The notes under the pieces: model-generated
What the model was told of the DNA's origin: nothing
What the model saw: the letters and a program-made list of their open reading frames with translations, nothing else
Databases searched by the model: none
Part shown: piece after piece, positions 13,901-27,112 of the stretch
How positions within the stretch are numbered: the first letter of the stretch is position 1
Layout: every line of letters begins with the position of its first letter
Assembly (NCBI GenBank): GCA_003991915.1
Contig: RQTK01000022.1
Span: 543,097-607,096, forward strand
Reading direction: 5' to 3'
From: Elysia chlorotica
Taxonomy: Eukaryota > Mollusca > Gastropoda > Plakobranchidae
DNA: 64,000 bases
Program-made: the position numbers and the translations under genes

Positions 13901-16900
13901 TACAATTCACAATTTATGAAAGATCATTTTCTGAATATCGAGCACAAACTTTTATTTCTTCTTTTGCACCGGTGATGTTTTTAGGCGATATTAAGATCAG
14001 GGAACACTTGCTTTGATCAGAATGTACATTGAAAGGACAAAATCTACTGACTTTTTAAAAATTCATTGACAATACACTAAAATGTTTTGGTAATTTTGAT
14101 CCATATAACTAATGCTAAGTAGCACTACTTTGGGTCTATTTAAATTGAACAGAGCAGCAGAGTTTGCACCAAAACGACACATAAAAAATTATTGATACCA
14201 CACACAAACCTCTTCAGGTAGGCATTAACGTTCAGGATTATACATCCAACAGAAAAAGAAGATAAATCCTGTGTACATGGTGGTCTTAAAAAAGATCTGT
14301 CACTTCTAGTCATAAATTTGAGCTAAATTTAAAACTTCACCTTCCACAATATGTGGTAAAAGCAATGACTTCTCAATTTTTGTCTTAACTGACATATCTG
14401 TCATCTAAACAGATGCAAAAACAGAATCTTCTGCCTACTTGCAGAATTCTAATTCAGTAAATAACACAAAGTCTGCAGCCAACCACATGCAACAGAGAAA
14501 GACCACTACTTCCAACTTAAGACATTTATGTTATGTTCTTTTAGCTTTCAATTATTCAATCTATTTTTGTACCTGTCCCTACTTTCCTTTTCTTTTATTG
14601 AATGAGCACATTTTGTACCATTGTCTTTTCAAGATGAATTTGTTTCACAGGGACATCAAATATATTTGTAATTCGTAAAATCTCTCATAATTTTAATTCC
14701 TAAAAATTCCTAAAAATCCAAAATTTTATTGTCCAACATGGAATGCATGTTTATTTTACAACTCCATAAATGTTATCCTCATTTTTTCCAAGGGCATTAT
14801 GATCGAATAGGCTTTGTACATAATATAACTTACAGGGGTTCTCATACTCTGGGATCAAAGTGATATGAGATGGGAGTTCTTTAAATATTTACAGGTGGGT
14901 TTTCGCGGGTGTTTTTCATTGGGTTAAATCACGATAGAAGTTGGTACACATGATGAGAAAAAAATATATTCACACAGAAATTTTAAAAAGTAATAAATAA
15001 ATCTTGCTAACACAAGCCTTGATTTTTAGAGGTGAGTTGAGTTGGTTGCCTAACATCAGACATAAGCATTATATATATAGGCTATAATGTGGAACATCCC
15101 CAAGAGTGATGTCAGAGTCGGTCAGATCATGCTGACACTGACTCAAACTTCAATCATTTGAGGAAAGAAGAGTTGTTTTTTGTTAATGTTTTTCTTTACT
15201 TCACTATATTTATGCATTAGGAAGCAGGAATATGGGTGGAAGTAAAAAAATATTGTCATTAAAACAATTTATGGGTCCCAAACATATTAGAAGTAAAATA
15301 TATCACAGAGCCACAAAGTACAGAAGAGCACTTAAAAGATGGAGACACTTTATATTCAATTCCATAACTTCAGAAAATTTTACCAAGAAAACAGCATTCA
15401 ACAAATAAAACCTAGCTTAAAAGCACAACAAAAATAAAAGAAAAAAAATCAACAAATGCTGAAATATTGCATTAAAATATTTTTTAAAGTAGCCGTTTGA
15501 TTGAAAAAAATGTACCCAATTCCCAAGTCAGTTCAGAGTGAAAAGAAAATCAATATTACTTTTAAAGACCAATAACCCCCTGGGGCGGAGTAAATCTTCA
15601 CACAAACTAAAAAACTGTAATGGAAGAGGTTGTACAAAAACAAATACACCAACGCAAATGATAAGATTTGTTTTCTTTTTGACACTGTGTTTGTCAGATG
15701 ACAGTATATGTTGAACTAGGTTTTAAAACAAACATCTCTTAGCGCTAAAAACAAATATCAAAGTTGGTAAATTTTTGTTAATGCAAAGTTAATTTTTCTT
15801 CAAGCATTACTTGAGACAGAAAAGCTGTAGACAAGCAAGAGCAGAAAGCATTTTCAAGTCTAGTGGGGAAAAAATGAACATAGTGCCTGAAAAAGTAATA
15901 TATGTATTTCCCCCAAAACATGCCAACGGGAATCGGTGTGAGAAAACAAGTACACATGCTATTAAAATTAGGAATTAAATTTCAACCTCTTTATGTTTTA
16001 TTGTGGAAGCTCCACATTCTAACATGTTTCTGTCTGTCTGGATTTTCCCCAAAAGAAAATTATAAAAACCATCCCTTTCAACATCCTTTTATTTCCAGCC
16101 TCATATATTTACTTCAAAAGGTTATAACTAGAGATTTAAACTGATTGAGATACTTTGAAAGTTATGAAGTGGCATGTATGTTGTTGTTTTTTTTTTCTTT
16201 AAGCTCAGTATTCACTTCAAAACTGTAACAATAAAATTGTTTGTTTAATCTTAAGATAAATATATAGGTGGTTCTCTGTATGAAAGTTCAGATAACGGTT
16301 GATGGGTAAGTTTGATGGAGTACTGTTCAGATTTGTATAATATACATGAATGGGATATGCTAGGTTTAATGTAAAAAAAATGCCAAAGACTTGAACATTT
16401 TTAAGAGAATAGTTGTAGAGTTTCACACAAACATTTCGTTGATATAATGAATTCAAAAGACTAGCATTAGCATGCTAACAAGTATAATTTTAAAAAGAAC
16501 ACATCAATGATGATCATGTAACCTCTTTCATTATTTTTTTTCCCCTGCTCCATTTATGTCATAAAAAAAGATACATACACAAATCTTGAAAGCAGTTAAA
16601 GAAAAAGCAGGCAATCAGTATGTCTCTTTAAGCAATGTTTTATAACATGACATAACACTAGCAATGTATTACATTTGGGAAGCTTTTGACATTGATATAA
16701 AGACAATGCATGCTAAAGTACAAAGCGGACATAAACTACCATAAAACCACAGGAAAAAGTGAGAACTTTTTAATGGTGGCAAAAACAAAAATTCCTAACC
16801 ACATTTGATATTGAGGGTAATTGGACACTGAAAAGGGAAGAAAAAGCCATTCAAATCTACATAGTACTGCATTTCCTTTACACGTTTTTCAAAATGAGGT

Positions 16901-19900
16901 GAAGAAAAAGCAAGGAGAGGGTGTTTTGATGGGTGATAAAAAAAAATATGACTAAATAAAGGATGCCCCCCCCCCCCCCCATTTAAAAAAAATTCAATCT
17001 ATCTAATAGTTCTATGTTTGTAGTCTCCCATAGATTGAATATGTAAGACCATAATTTTGTTTCCCTGTTTCACCGTCACTGCTTTTTCTTCCCATATATA
17101 GCAGACACATAAAGTGCTTATAAGCAGAGGATAAGAAGATTTGCAGTGCGATGAAATTAAGTGTACCACAAACCTTTTCAGTGTTAACTTTTGTCCTGTG
17201 TGATGGTGTGCGCTAGAAAAACAAAACATCATATGACATAATTGTGAAGAAGCGATGAAGGAAAAAACCCGGAAATAAACAAACATGTGATGCAACTTAT
17301 TTGTGAGAGGCTTTGAAAAGTATTGCTTAGATTTCCTAGAGCCCTTGGAAAGGACAACAAAACAATACAATGCCTTTGATATCAAATGGTACAAAAAGCT
17401 GAAAACGAAATTTTACGATTTTAATACAACCCATACAATTAATTGGGAATATTAACTTTGTATACTTGATACAAATGTTTGGGTTGACAAGTTTATACCT
17501 TTACAGAGACCACACACAAATATTCCAGTGCAAAGTCAGTTGCAGATTTGAATTGTAGTTTCCTGTTTCCACTGCAAATTTTATAAGTTTGAAAATAGGA
17601 GTTTTTCAATTTTGGCATTGTCATTTAGTGAAAGAATTTTGGCTTTCAGCCAAGAGGTTTACTGTTTACAGTAATAACTCTGGCTGATCCTGGCACAAGG
17701 TCAGGTCCAAAATCAGACAAAAACAAAGGATATTACAAATGTGCAGATTAGAGTGGTGCACATAATTTGAGGCTTTGTGTAAACTATTTAACTAGTACAA
17801 ATATTTTACTGTTGGAAGAAGAAAAAATGCCCATCTATCTTGGCTCTTAAACCCCCCTATGTACATAACTAGATGACAGAGTTCTCTCTGTTTCTGTAAT
17901 ATTTGGGAATATATTATAAAGAACAAATCTGGTCAAACGATGCAGCCTCAAGTGGCTGCTGGATCAGAAAAGTAAAATAAGTTAAGAGCAAATCTTTCTC
18001 AATCTGACCGATGCATTCATATTGTCCTTGGTGATAATAGAAAAACTAAGGGCTGGAATGCTTGACCACCCTTACTGTGATAAAAAGATTTTACACCAAA
18101 TAGGTTTTACATCTTAAAACTATCATAATACAAAATCTCCCCCTTTTTTCCCCAAACATAATGGGCATAAAGACAGGAAGAGAGGGAAAATAAAGGTAAA
18201 GGTAAAAGTGAAAGTTTGCTATTAAATCAAAATTAAATGCAAATGTGCTTTCAGTCCTTGAAATTTGAAGCATTTAGGTTAAATAGTTATAAAAAACAAA
18301 TATTGATTTCACAAAATTAAATTGCCATGCATCCATAATGTGGTTTAAAGAATGTTTTCATGCAATTAAAAGAAGATTCAACATGAGTGAACATGAGTGA
18401 TCAAGAACTTTATTGTCTCAGCATTCCCTTCGTAGGGTTAGAAAATATATACCTAACAAGTTGGTCAAAAAAAGCATGTTCATAAAAAAAACATATATGT
18501 GTATATAACAATCTTTGAATATTTCCATATACTTTTTCACATGTGTCTGTAAATGAAATGGATGAAAGCAGGAGGAAATTATCTACACAGCCTGTTTCTT
18601 GCAGGAGTGGTATCTTTAAAAGAAAGGAATTTCACAAAAAAATGAGTCCCATAACGGCATTTATATAAATTCAATTTTAGTTTTCTTAAACATTCAAAGA
18701 ACCTATAGAAATATGTTCATGTGCTGAATAAGAATATTAACTATTACAGACAGTATGTATGTTTAAGTAATGCAAAGATTGAAGATATACTTAAAAAAGC
18801 AACCAAAGGAGGCATAAGGCAAAGTTACAATGCCGAACTTTGCTTCAGCATACTGACAAGTTCATAAAGGAAATATTTAAGCAGCAAATGTATATAAATT
18901 GTAAAAATACAAGGGTACATCATGAAAAATTGAAAATCAATAGATAGGGCACTTACATGGCTGCTTTGGGTGCTTGAAGGGGTTGGTTCAAAAATGTGGA
19001 TTTTACGGGCAAAACTTGCAGCAACCTGTAACAAAAAAAGTAAGCACACAGAATTAATTTAAAAAAAAAAAAAGATATAGTTATGAAAATGATTGCCTCT
19101 AAATACTTCTTTCCTGATGAATGACGACAACCAACTGCAAAAAAATTAGTCCATAAACTACAGGGGAAAACCCACCAAAATTCAGGCAAAAAAAAAGGAT
19201 GAAGCCGCATCATTGTCAAGATGCTGTTTGTTTGTGGGTGGTTCTTAACCTCCTTAGATCTTCAGTGTTGAATTGATGTCGTCAGAACTATCATTTAAGT
19301 TATATTAACTACTCACACTGTCGTAACACAACCAATCCATACCATAGAGTTATTGAAGTGCTGTGGGCCCTTAATGATACATGTATTTTAATAATTGTGT
19401 ACTATGTGTTTTGCTATGTATCATACATGAATTTATACACTTCGCGCTCTAGGTTCTACCTTATTCTGTCCAATAACCTGTCCAGATTTTTTTTGAATTG
19501 GGCTTTATTATTATTATTAACAAATATTGGGACTGACACCCCCAAAGTCGTTAGTTACCTCTATTTTAGTTTGATTTTAGTTATTGCTAACCCAAAGAAA
19601 AAATTAGGTTTCCTCAAAAGCAGTTTGCCAAACAGAGATAGAGCAGGTAACCAAATTATTTTGTTTTTAGGATGATGATGACTCAAAGCTAATATCCTCA
19701 AAAGGAGCATCAGTTAAATACCCTTGATCAATACCATAGATTTATCAAAGTTTATTTAGGAATTTTAATAAATCCTCTAGACCAAAGGTAAGGTAATGCT
19801 GATTTGAAAGAGACATACCATATATAACGATATACCCTTATTTTCCAAAGTAAAAAAAAAAAAAAGAGAAATATCAACTAGCCTTTGCACAACTGTTTTG

Positions 19901-22900
19901 CGATTTTTTAATACTATTTTATTGATATAATGGTACATTGTATATTGATATGACATCTGTAGTTGTTTTTTTTTCCCACTCAGTAGTCTATTGCAAGTCA
20001 CTGCTAGTGAAAAAAAAATTTTTTTAACCTTTCTATGTAATTCATATACAAAAATATACATTTTCCCCTTTCCCAATCATGTAGAATGTGTAAGGATTAC
20101 ATTAGCTGTTAAGAAAACGCATTGATATTGACATGGAAAAATCAATTATTATGGATTGTTTTGATAAAATCTTGAAACTCTAAAGATATGTGAGCAGGAC
20201 TGTCAAGATAAGGTATCTGATCAGTTACACCTAAATGGAGTTAAGAATTTTCTTAAAAATATGAAGACAGGCAGACAGGTAGACAAACAGCGGGAGGAAA
20301 CAAATAAAATGAATAATCAAAATAATTCCAACATGGACTACCAGACAAAAAACGTTCTCACCTTGCCTGTGTCTGTAGAACAATCCACACAGCTGACCTT
20401 GATACTACCACGCAAGACGCCAGGAATATTCACAACCCGTTGGAAATTGCTTGCGAGAATAACAATGTCACAACCAGATGCATAAGCCTGAGGGGAAGAT
20501 GTGAGAATTATACAAAACTATCGCAAGAATAATATCACAACCAAATGCATAGGTCTGAGAGAGGCATATTGTGATAATACATGTAATATACAAAATTTCC
20601 CAAAGGTTTGAAATAAAATATGTACACTTGTGGGCAAAGGCTAGTAGTACTACTCAGAGAAACTTTGAACTCTATTGCAAATATTAAGTAACTCCTCTAC
20701 TAAAAATATATATATGATAGAATGTAACAATTTTTTTTAATTAAAAAACATTTCATGGTTTAACAATGCCTCTTGCGCTTTCTTTAAAAAAAATCAGAAA
20801 CAGAGCAGAGCCAAGGAATTGCACCATTATATTTACACCTCTTTATTGTCCTTAGCCCCATTCCTCCTAATCATTTAAACAAGGTTCATATGGCTAGGGA
20901 GACATATGTACATGTTATATTAACGCTGCTTCTTCGACCCTCATCTGCTCGACACATTCTCTTCTTGTTTGAGGTTCCAGAGCAACAATTGTAGCTTTGT
21001 TACAGTACCATTGTAAATACATGAGAATCTGATTATTCTAATTCAGATGAAATGTTTTTTAAGTTAACGAAATAGGGAAACGGAATTGCAACACAGTTTT
21101 GAAAAGGTCATTAGATATTGATCGACCCTTGTATCATTTAAATAATTGAAATTGAGACTTGGGCGTTTCCCCGGGCAAAATATGACTCAGAACTAGGATA
21201 AACAAATGAAGGATTGTAACAACATACTGTCCAATACTCAACGCAATTCCTCTCATCGTCACCATTGTTCCTCCAATAAATGCATTTTATATTGCGGTGT
21301 TACTGATTTTATATTCATTCACTGCCGGCAGTCAAATCAAGGCGGATCATTACCACTTCATAATTAATGTATTGTGTCGTGTGGACCTGTAGCATTGGGG
21401 TCTATACTGTTGCCTATGAAATTATGGGCTGCGATGTTACGGGATATATATGTAATTCTATGGGTATACTTTAAATAAAGGCAGCAGAACTCGGGCAGAC
21501 AAGCCCATGCGCTATTATTCCGCTTTATTTTATTTTTTGTTGCTCTAAGATCGTGAACGCAAGATCAAAAGACGGCGTAACTTATAGAAGAGAGGTCCAT
21601 TTGAATTGTTATGTTTCTTGGTTTCTGTTATAAATATTATTCACTAGCGGGGGAGATAATTATTACCCGCTTACGCTTTCTGAAATCCCAAATCCATAAT
21701 CAAATATATACTAATCCTTTTTCTTTTCAGCTTCTAGTCTTTAAAAAAAGCGTCTAGGGTGACTCTTACACGAGAGCCTGCTCTTTAGTGCATTCAGATT
21801 TTGTAGAAACTAGACAGTATGCTGACAACCAATGGGTAAGAATGTCTGTGAAACGCCCGTTGTGATGATATGATTGACTTTTCCGCCCACACACCCATCT
21901 TCCTAGACACAACAAGGCGGGAATAAGCACGACTAGCCCGAGTCCATAACTAAAAAGAAGCTACAGATGCAAGTGACGTGGCAAGAACCCACATTTTCTG
22001 TTGGTCTTTCACGCGACTTCCTAAAGCGCCACAAGGGAAAGTATTACGATTTACGAAACAAAATGTAGGGGTGGATCGGGAAAGAACTTTCGAAGAAAAA
22101 AATAAATCAACTGTTGTTTGAAGTTACGCCAAATCATTTTCTTCCTTTTTTTTTCGTTTAGATTTCTTTTGAAGTAGGAACATGAAACTCAAACAACGTT
22201 TGAAACTTCACTCCTCCGTCGACTGAATAATCTTTATGTTCTATGACACTAACATAAATTGTTCATGCCCAGGTTGTGGCGACTTTTTCCGGCCATTAGA
22301 AAAGAATAATCCTCCCAAAAGTCGATGGGTAGACATCCCTCCGCTAAATAATCGATAGCGGTGGGAGTGGCGTGTCTAAAAATAGGACTGGGGACGGGAG
22401 TTCTTCACCAAAGGGCCTTATTCCTTCTCGGAAGAAATATGCCGTTCTCAGCTCGAATACATACACCGCACGTTGCAAAACTCACGTTCGCAATCATACA
22501 CAACTTATGCAAATCCTGACGAACAGTCAGACAGTAGAAATTGTATCCATCGATCATCCTGACAATTGATTTATCCCCAAGCTAGACCAACTCTTTAAAT
22601 TGTTCTGCACGTGTGGGTGTGGGTGAAGAGCATTCTCTTTTTTTTCTTTCAGTAAAGTATTTGCCAAAGGGGTTGTTATCAACCCAGCATTCGGAATCAT
22701 GTTACATGCCAATTTCTTTTAAAAATGTAATACCAATAACAACATTAAGAAGAAAAACAAAGCTTTACTTTTCAGTGAATAGACAATAAAAAGACAACAA
22801 ATCTAAAACGGTTATAATTATATAGTAGATTAGTTCAATCGAAACAGATAAAGTATTTCTAGCTAAGTAGCTTACGGTTGAAATCAGTTCATAAAACATA

Positions 22901-24848
22901 GCAGACATACAATTACACTGTATAACGTATTGGGTGCATGGGTGTTTTTTTTAATGTTATGATCCTCATTATTCGAGACAAAACTTCTGAATAGTTGTAT
23001 GCAAAACAACAAGCTTTCAGACAAATATCTTATGGAAACGTTTAGAAAAACAATCGATATAACCATAAAAAAATTTGTCCGGAAACCCAACGATCTAGAC
23101 TTCAGGTAATTGTTACTGGTTGCGCTCCACCCAAAACGCTTGGTCCCGCACACACACACACACAAAATAACCATTTAGCGTCAGTTTCAAATCAATGCAC
23201 CTCTATTGCAACTTGCCCCAGTAACAGCAGACTATTGTATAATAAATATAACAAACGAGCTTTGTATTACAAACTCGAACCACTATGATGCAAGTTTACA
23301 AATGTGGCTTTTAATCGAAAGATCTGATGACAACGCGCCCTTTTGTGCCTATGAAGAAATACATGTTTTAAATCTAAACCCTTATCATAAAATGATTTCA
23401 CAACTGGCTTTTGTCTCCGACATCTGTATTTAAAGGTCGGGCATTGAATTCCAAGTACTCAGCGCTTATTGTCCCTATTTAAATTTACACAATCTACCAT
23501 TGTGCTGCGCATACAAATTATCAAACCCGCCTGGTTCACTAATAACGAAAACTGGGTATTGTCGATTACTCATTTTTGTCTAATTAGTATGCAAACATGT
23601 CTATTTTCACCGCAGGAGAATAGCAGCGTAAATGTTCAAAACTAAAAGTTCTGTACTGGCACCGGGGGAAAGGGCATATCTGTGCTTCTATTAAAAAGTA
23701 CGATACTGTTGAACGCTCCGTATATGATTGAAATTTCCCACAGAAAGAGACAATGTGCACAGCTTTGCAGAACTGTGGAAAATCAACTAATTATCTACGT
23801 TTTGATTAATACATTAAAAAAAACAACTTTTATAAGACCATGAACTAAGACAAAATATTCTAAATATGAATTGCCTAAGCGGTAAACATAATTATCTCTC
23901 CATTTATCATAAGCCGCTGGGGCTATCTTCCTGTGTTAGAATGACTTGGGTGTAAAGAGAATTTGCTGATTGTGATTGGATCTGGAGGTTTTCCAAAAGG
24001 GATGCCAAGTTTATTCTATTGTGCCAAATAATGCAAGTAAAAATTCTAGCATTAAGAAGAGTCCAAAAACTGTTTGAAGGAAGTCTTAATCCAACAAAAA
24101 GCAGGCAAATTATTGATCGTACTTAAAACGCCCCAGTGTGGTGAAGACGGCAAACGATGCATTGAAACAGGCAGTGATTTTCAAAAAACTAAATTGGCAA
24201 TGAAGCGATAAAATTATGAGGAAGACTTGAAGCATTCCCACCAGCCTTTACAAATCATTTTTCTTTTAAATTCCATTAAACGCTGAGAAACAGGAAAAAT
24301 AAACTTCCTACGTTCATTCAATTGGGCTGTCAATGTGTCGTACGACGTATTGTGTTTGAACAATATTAAAAAAACAATTAGAACAGTTTACAATATAATT
24401 TGTTGTTGGTTGTTCTTTTTTTTGTTTGTTCAACAAAGAACAATACAGTAGGTGGTGATAAATGGAACAAACTAACACAAAAGCAGCAAAGGAATCCGAC
24501 AGTGTATGAGTGCCGTGTTTCTTTAATAAAAAATAATTTTAAAAAAATAACGCTTTACACGTTTTCAGGCTCTTAAAACAAATGACACTTGTCAACTCGG
24601 TTGTTTGCCTTTCTTACTACAGTACCGTGGATGTCAATTTACATTGTATATACCTTTTTTATACCATCGATACCAATGCATATTTCCAACTCGCAATTTT
24701 CTAATACGAAAATAAAGCCAGGGTGGAGGAGGAAAAAAAGAGGTAGAGATAGATAGATATATATAGCAAACAGGGTCAAAAGAGAGAAGAGGAGAAGAAT
24801 AGAAGAAGAGATAGATAGAAAGAAAATAAAGAGGGTGGAGAGGAGAAA

Positions 24849-24894
<46 letters not shown>

Positions 24895-27072
24895 CAAAAT
24901 AAAACGTGCATTCCCACCTCGGAAACATAATTGTTTCAAAGTTTAATACTCATGTACTTAAGAAAACTGTTAGCGTTAGGGGAAGCTAAATATTTGAGAA
25001 GCGCTTCGACAATTCTAAATGGACAGAGCTCCAAGGACCGGTTCGTGATGGCTCTAATCTCAAACATTCAGAGGCTACTAAGGAATGCTGCAGGCATCAG
25101 GATGACATGAGATGTAATTAAAGATGTCACCACTGTCGGACTCAGTTGCTGAAGTTAATAGGGAATTCAAAGGACAAAGAAATATCTGACAGAATAGTGA
25201 TTGAAGCTGGGCCATACACATAAAGAAAACCTGCAAACACAATCCAAATATTACTTTCCTCATCATCTTTTTAAACGCCCAGATTACAGAACACTTCCAC
25301 TTCAATTTGCAAAAAAAAAATATATATAAATCTAAAAAAAAATGATACTACACTCTCACACCATCCCTTGATTCCAGTTGCAAACGATCGACATCATTTT
25401 TTTCCACATACTTTCTAACTGCATTCAAAATTTAACTCAATGCATAATTTAGCAAAGCTGTTCAGTGATATCCATTACGAGCCTATGTTCGTATTCACCA
25501 TGAAAGGGCACTCATACTTTTTTTTAAGTGGGGAAGGGGGGGGGGGGCATTAAAAACAAAAAAAAAAAAAAAAGAATAGCCCAAAAATGTGAAGATATAA
25601 AGCAACTAATGTAATAGATTATAAATATGCAAAATCTTCATCATGATTGACAATAGGGTTTGTTTTGCTTTATTTTGTTCATTGAAAATGTTAAAGTGAC
25701 CGTTGCCATATCAAGGTGGCTCATTCGAAGATCCACAGGAAGCAAGGCGCTATTAGATCTGGTCAGGACAGGAGTAGGGCTGGGCCCCAGCTGGGGAAAA
25801 AAAATTCGATCAATAGCGTGGCCCGGGAGAGAAGGGCTTTCTCAGGCTCACGCCGAACCGACTTCTGCTTCATCCACTATGGATCCTGTTTCCGTCATGC
25901 GGCCCACAGCATCGAGTAGATCTTGGCCCAGTCCAGAAACATAGACCGCCTTCTTTTTCCTATTTTACGTTTACCGGTACTTGTAAGTGCACTTTAACTG
26001 ATATAATAGCTATGGGCAGTACCAGTCTATTTTTTGCGATGTATTTAGAATGTCGAATGGTTTATTATTAAACCCGCAAATAACATAATAACGAGCTCTT
26101 GAAAATTTCAGGAAAAAAAAACCTACAAAACTATGCATGGGGGTATAACATGTATAGAAATTTTGGGGGCCCGATTGCATAATCTCATGTTTACCAAACA
26201 GGTTTACATGATTATGTCAGTAGAACTAATTGGTAGGCAGTTATGCAAAACTATGCGCTGTTAGCCATCAGTGTAGTTAATTATCCGAGACATTAGATGC
26301 GATGCCATCGTATTATTGTAAATCATTTTGTGAATATCTTACATGCGCAGGCCTATATTTAGATGGATATGCTCTTTCAATCCAAATCTAGAAGAACAAC
26401 GCCCCTTTTCACCACAATCATATCCACAGCATATTTGGGCGTAGCTAAGTGAAAACAAAGGAACTAATCATTACTTCAAGTCTTCGATTACATGTATTGG
26501 TCTAACTAAGACCTGTATCCTTGAAGCAACAAGTCTCCCCAGAACATGCAAAAAAGGCATCAGACATTAATAGTATTCCACTGTACCAGCTATCAATATT
26601 ATGCAAATAAAGGTATGTCTATTAGGGATAACTGTAACAGATCGTCAGTTGGGGCGCATGAATATTCAAAACGGTTTTATACGGCTAATAAATGTCGGCA
26701 AAGGGTAACAATAAATTTGTTTACTTTTGTCCAACCTTTTTCGTTGTTTTGTTGTTCTTGTTTTAGGATAGGTGAGAAGAATCCTGAATAGGGACAGTAA
26801 ACATCTATTATGAAGCACAGGGGTAAAGAAAACATCTTTCCAAACCCCCTTGTTCCGAATGTCATAGGTGTCACTTAGACAATACTATAGCTAAAGTAAC
26901 AGTGCACACTCAACCTATAGAAAAACCGACAGCAAATGATTTTGGTTATTGGTTTCTGTCTTTCACCATCGTGCTCCATCAAACGTTGCTTTAACACAGA
27001 TGGACGATTGTTGAAAATAACCCATCATTGGCTCTTTTAGCTCTAAATGAGTCGTATATATGCCCCCATCAC

Positions 27073-27112
<40 letters not shown>

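Larger units (their letters stand above)
13567..18956 (-). other. DMXL2: DMXL intron 3 (5.4 kb), no exon recognised
   Basis: AT-rich intron between exon 3 (18957-19025) and exon 4. It holds a truncated SINE at 15031-15152 and a 15-base C run at 16966-16980. Otherwise I see only random short ORFs, including one of 131 codons at 16999-17394 on the minus strand with no recognisable family. Confidence 0.6.

Noticed and set aside
16999-17394. 131-codon minus-strand ORF in DMXL intron 3
   Set aside because: Composition is like random AT-rich DNA, there is no domain or similarity I can recognise, and it lies wholly in an intron of the same-strand gene.
22372-22569. 65-codon ORF in the less AT-rich part of DMXL intron 1
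   Set aside because: No family similarity, and no splice sites linking it to a neighbour; composition alone is not enough.
24634-24939. Ser/Leu-repeat membrane-like ORFs
   Set aside because: Products of the (GA)n tract; the same holds for ORFs at 26963-27234 and 40776-41090.
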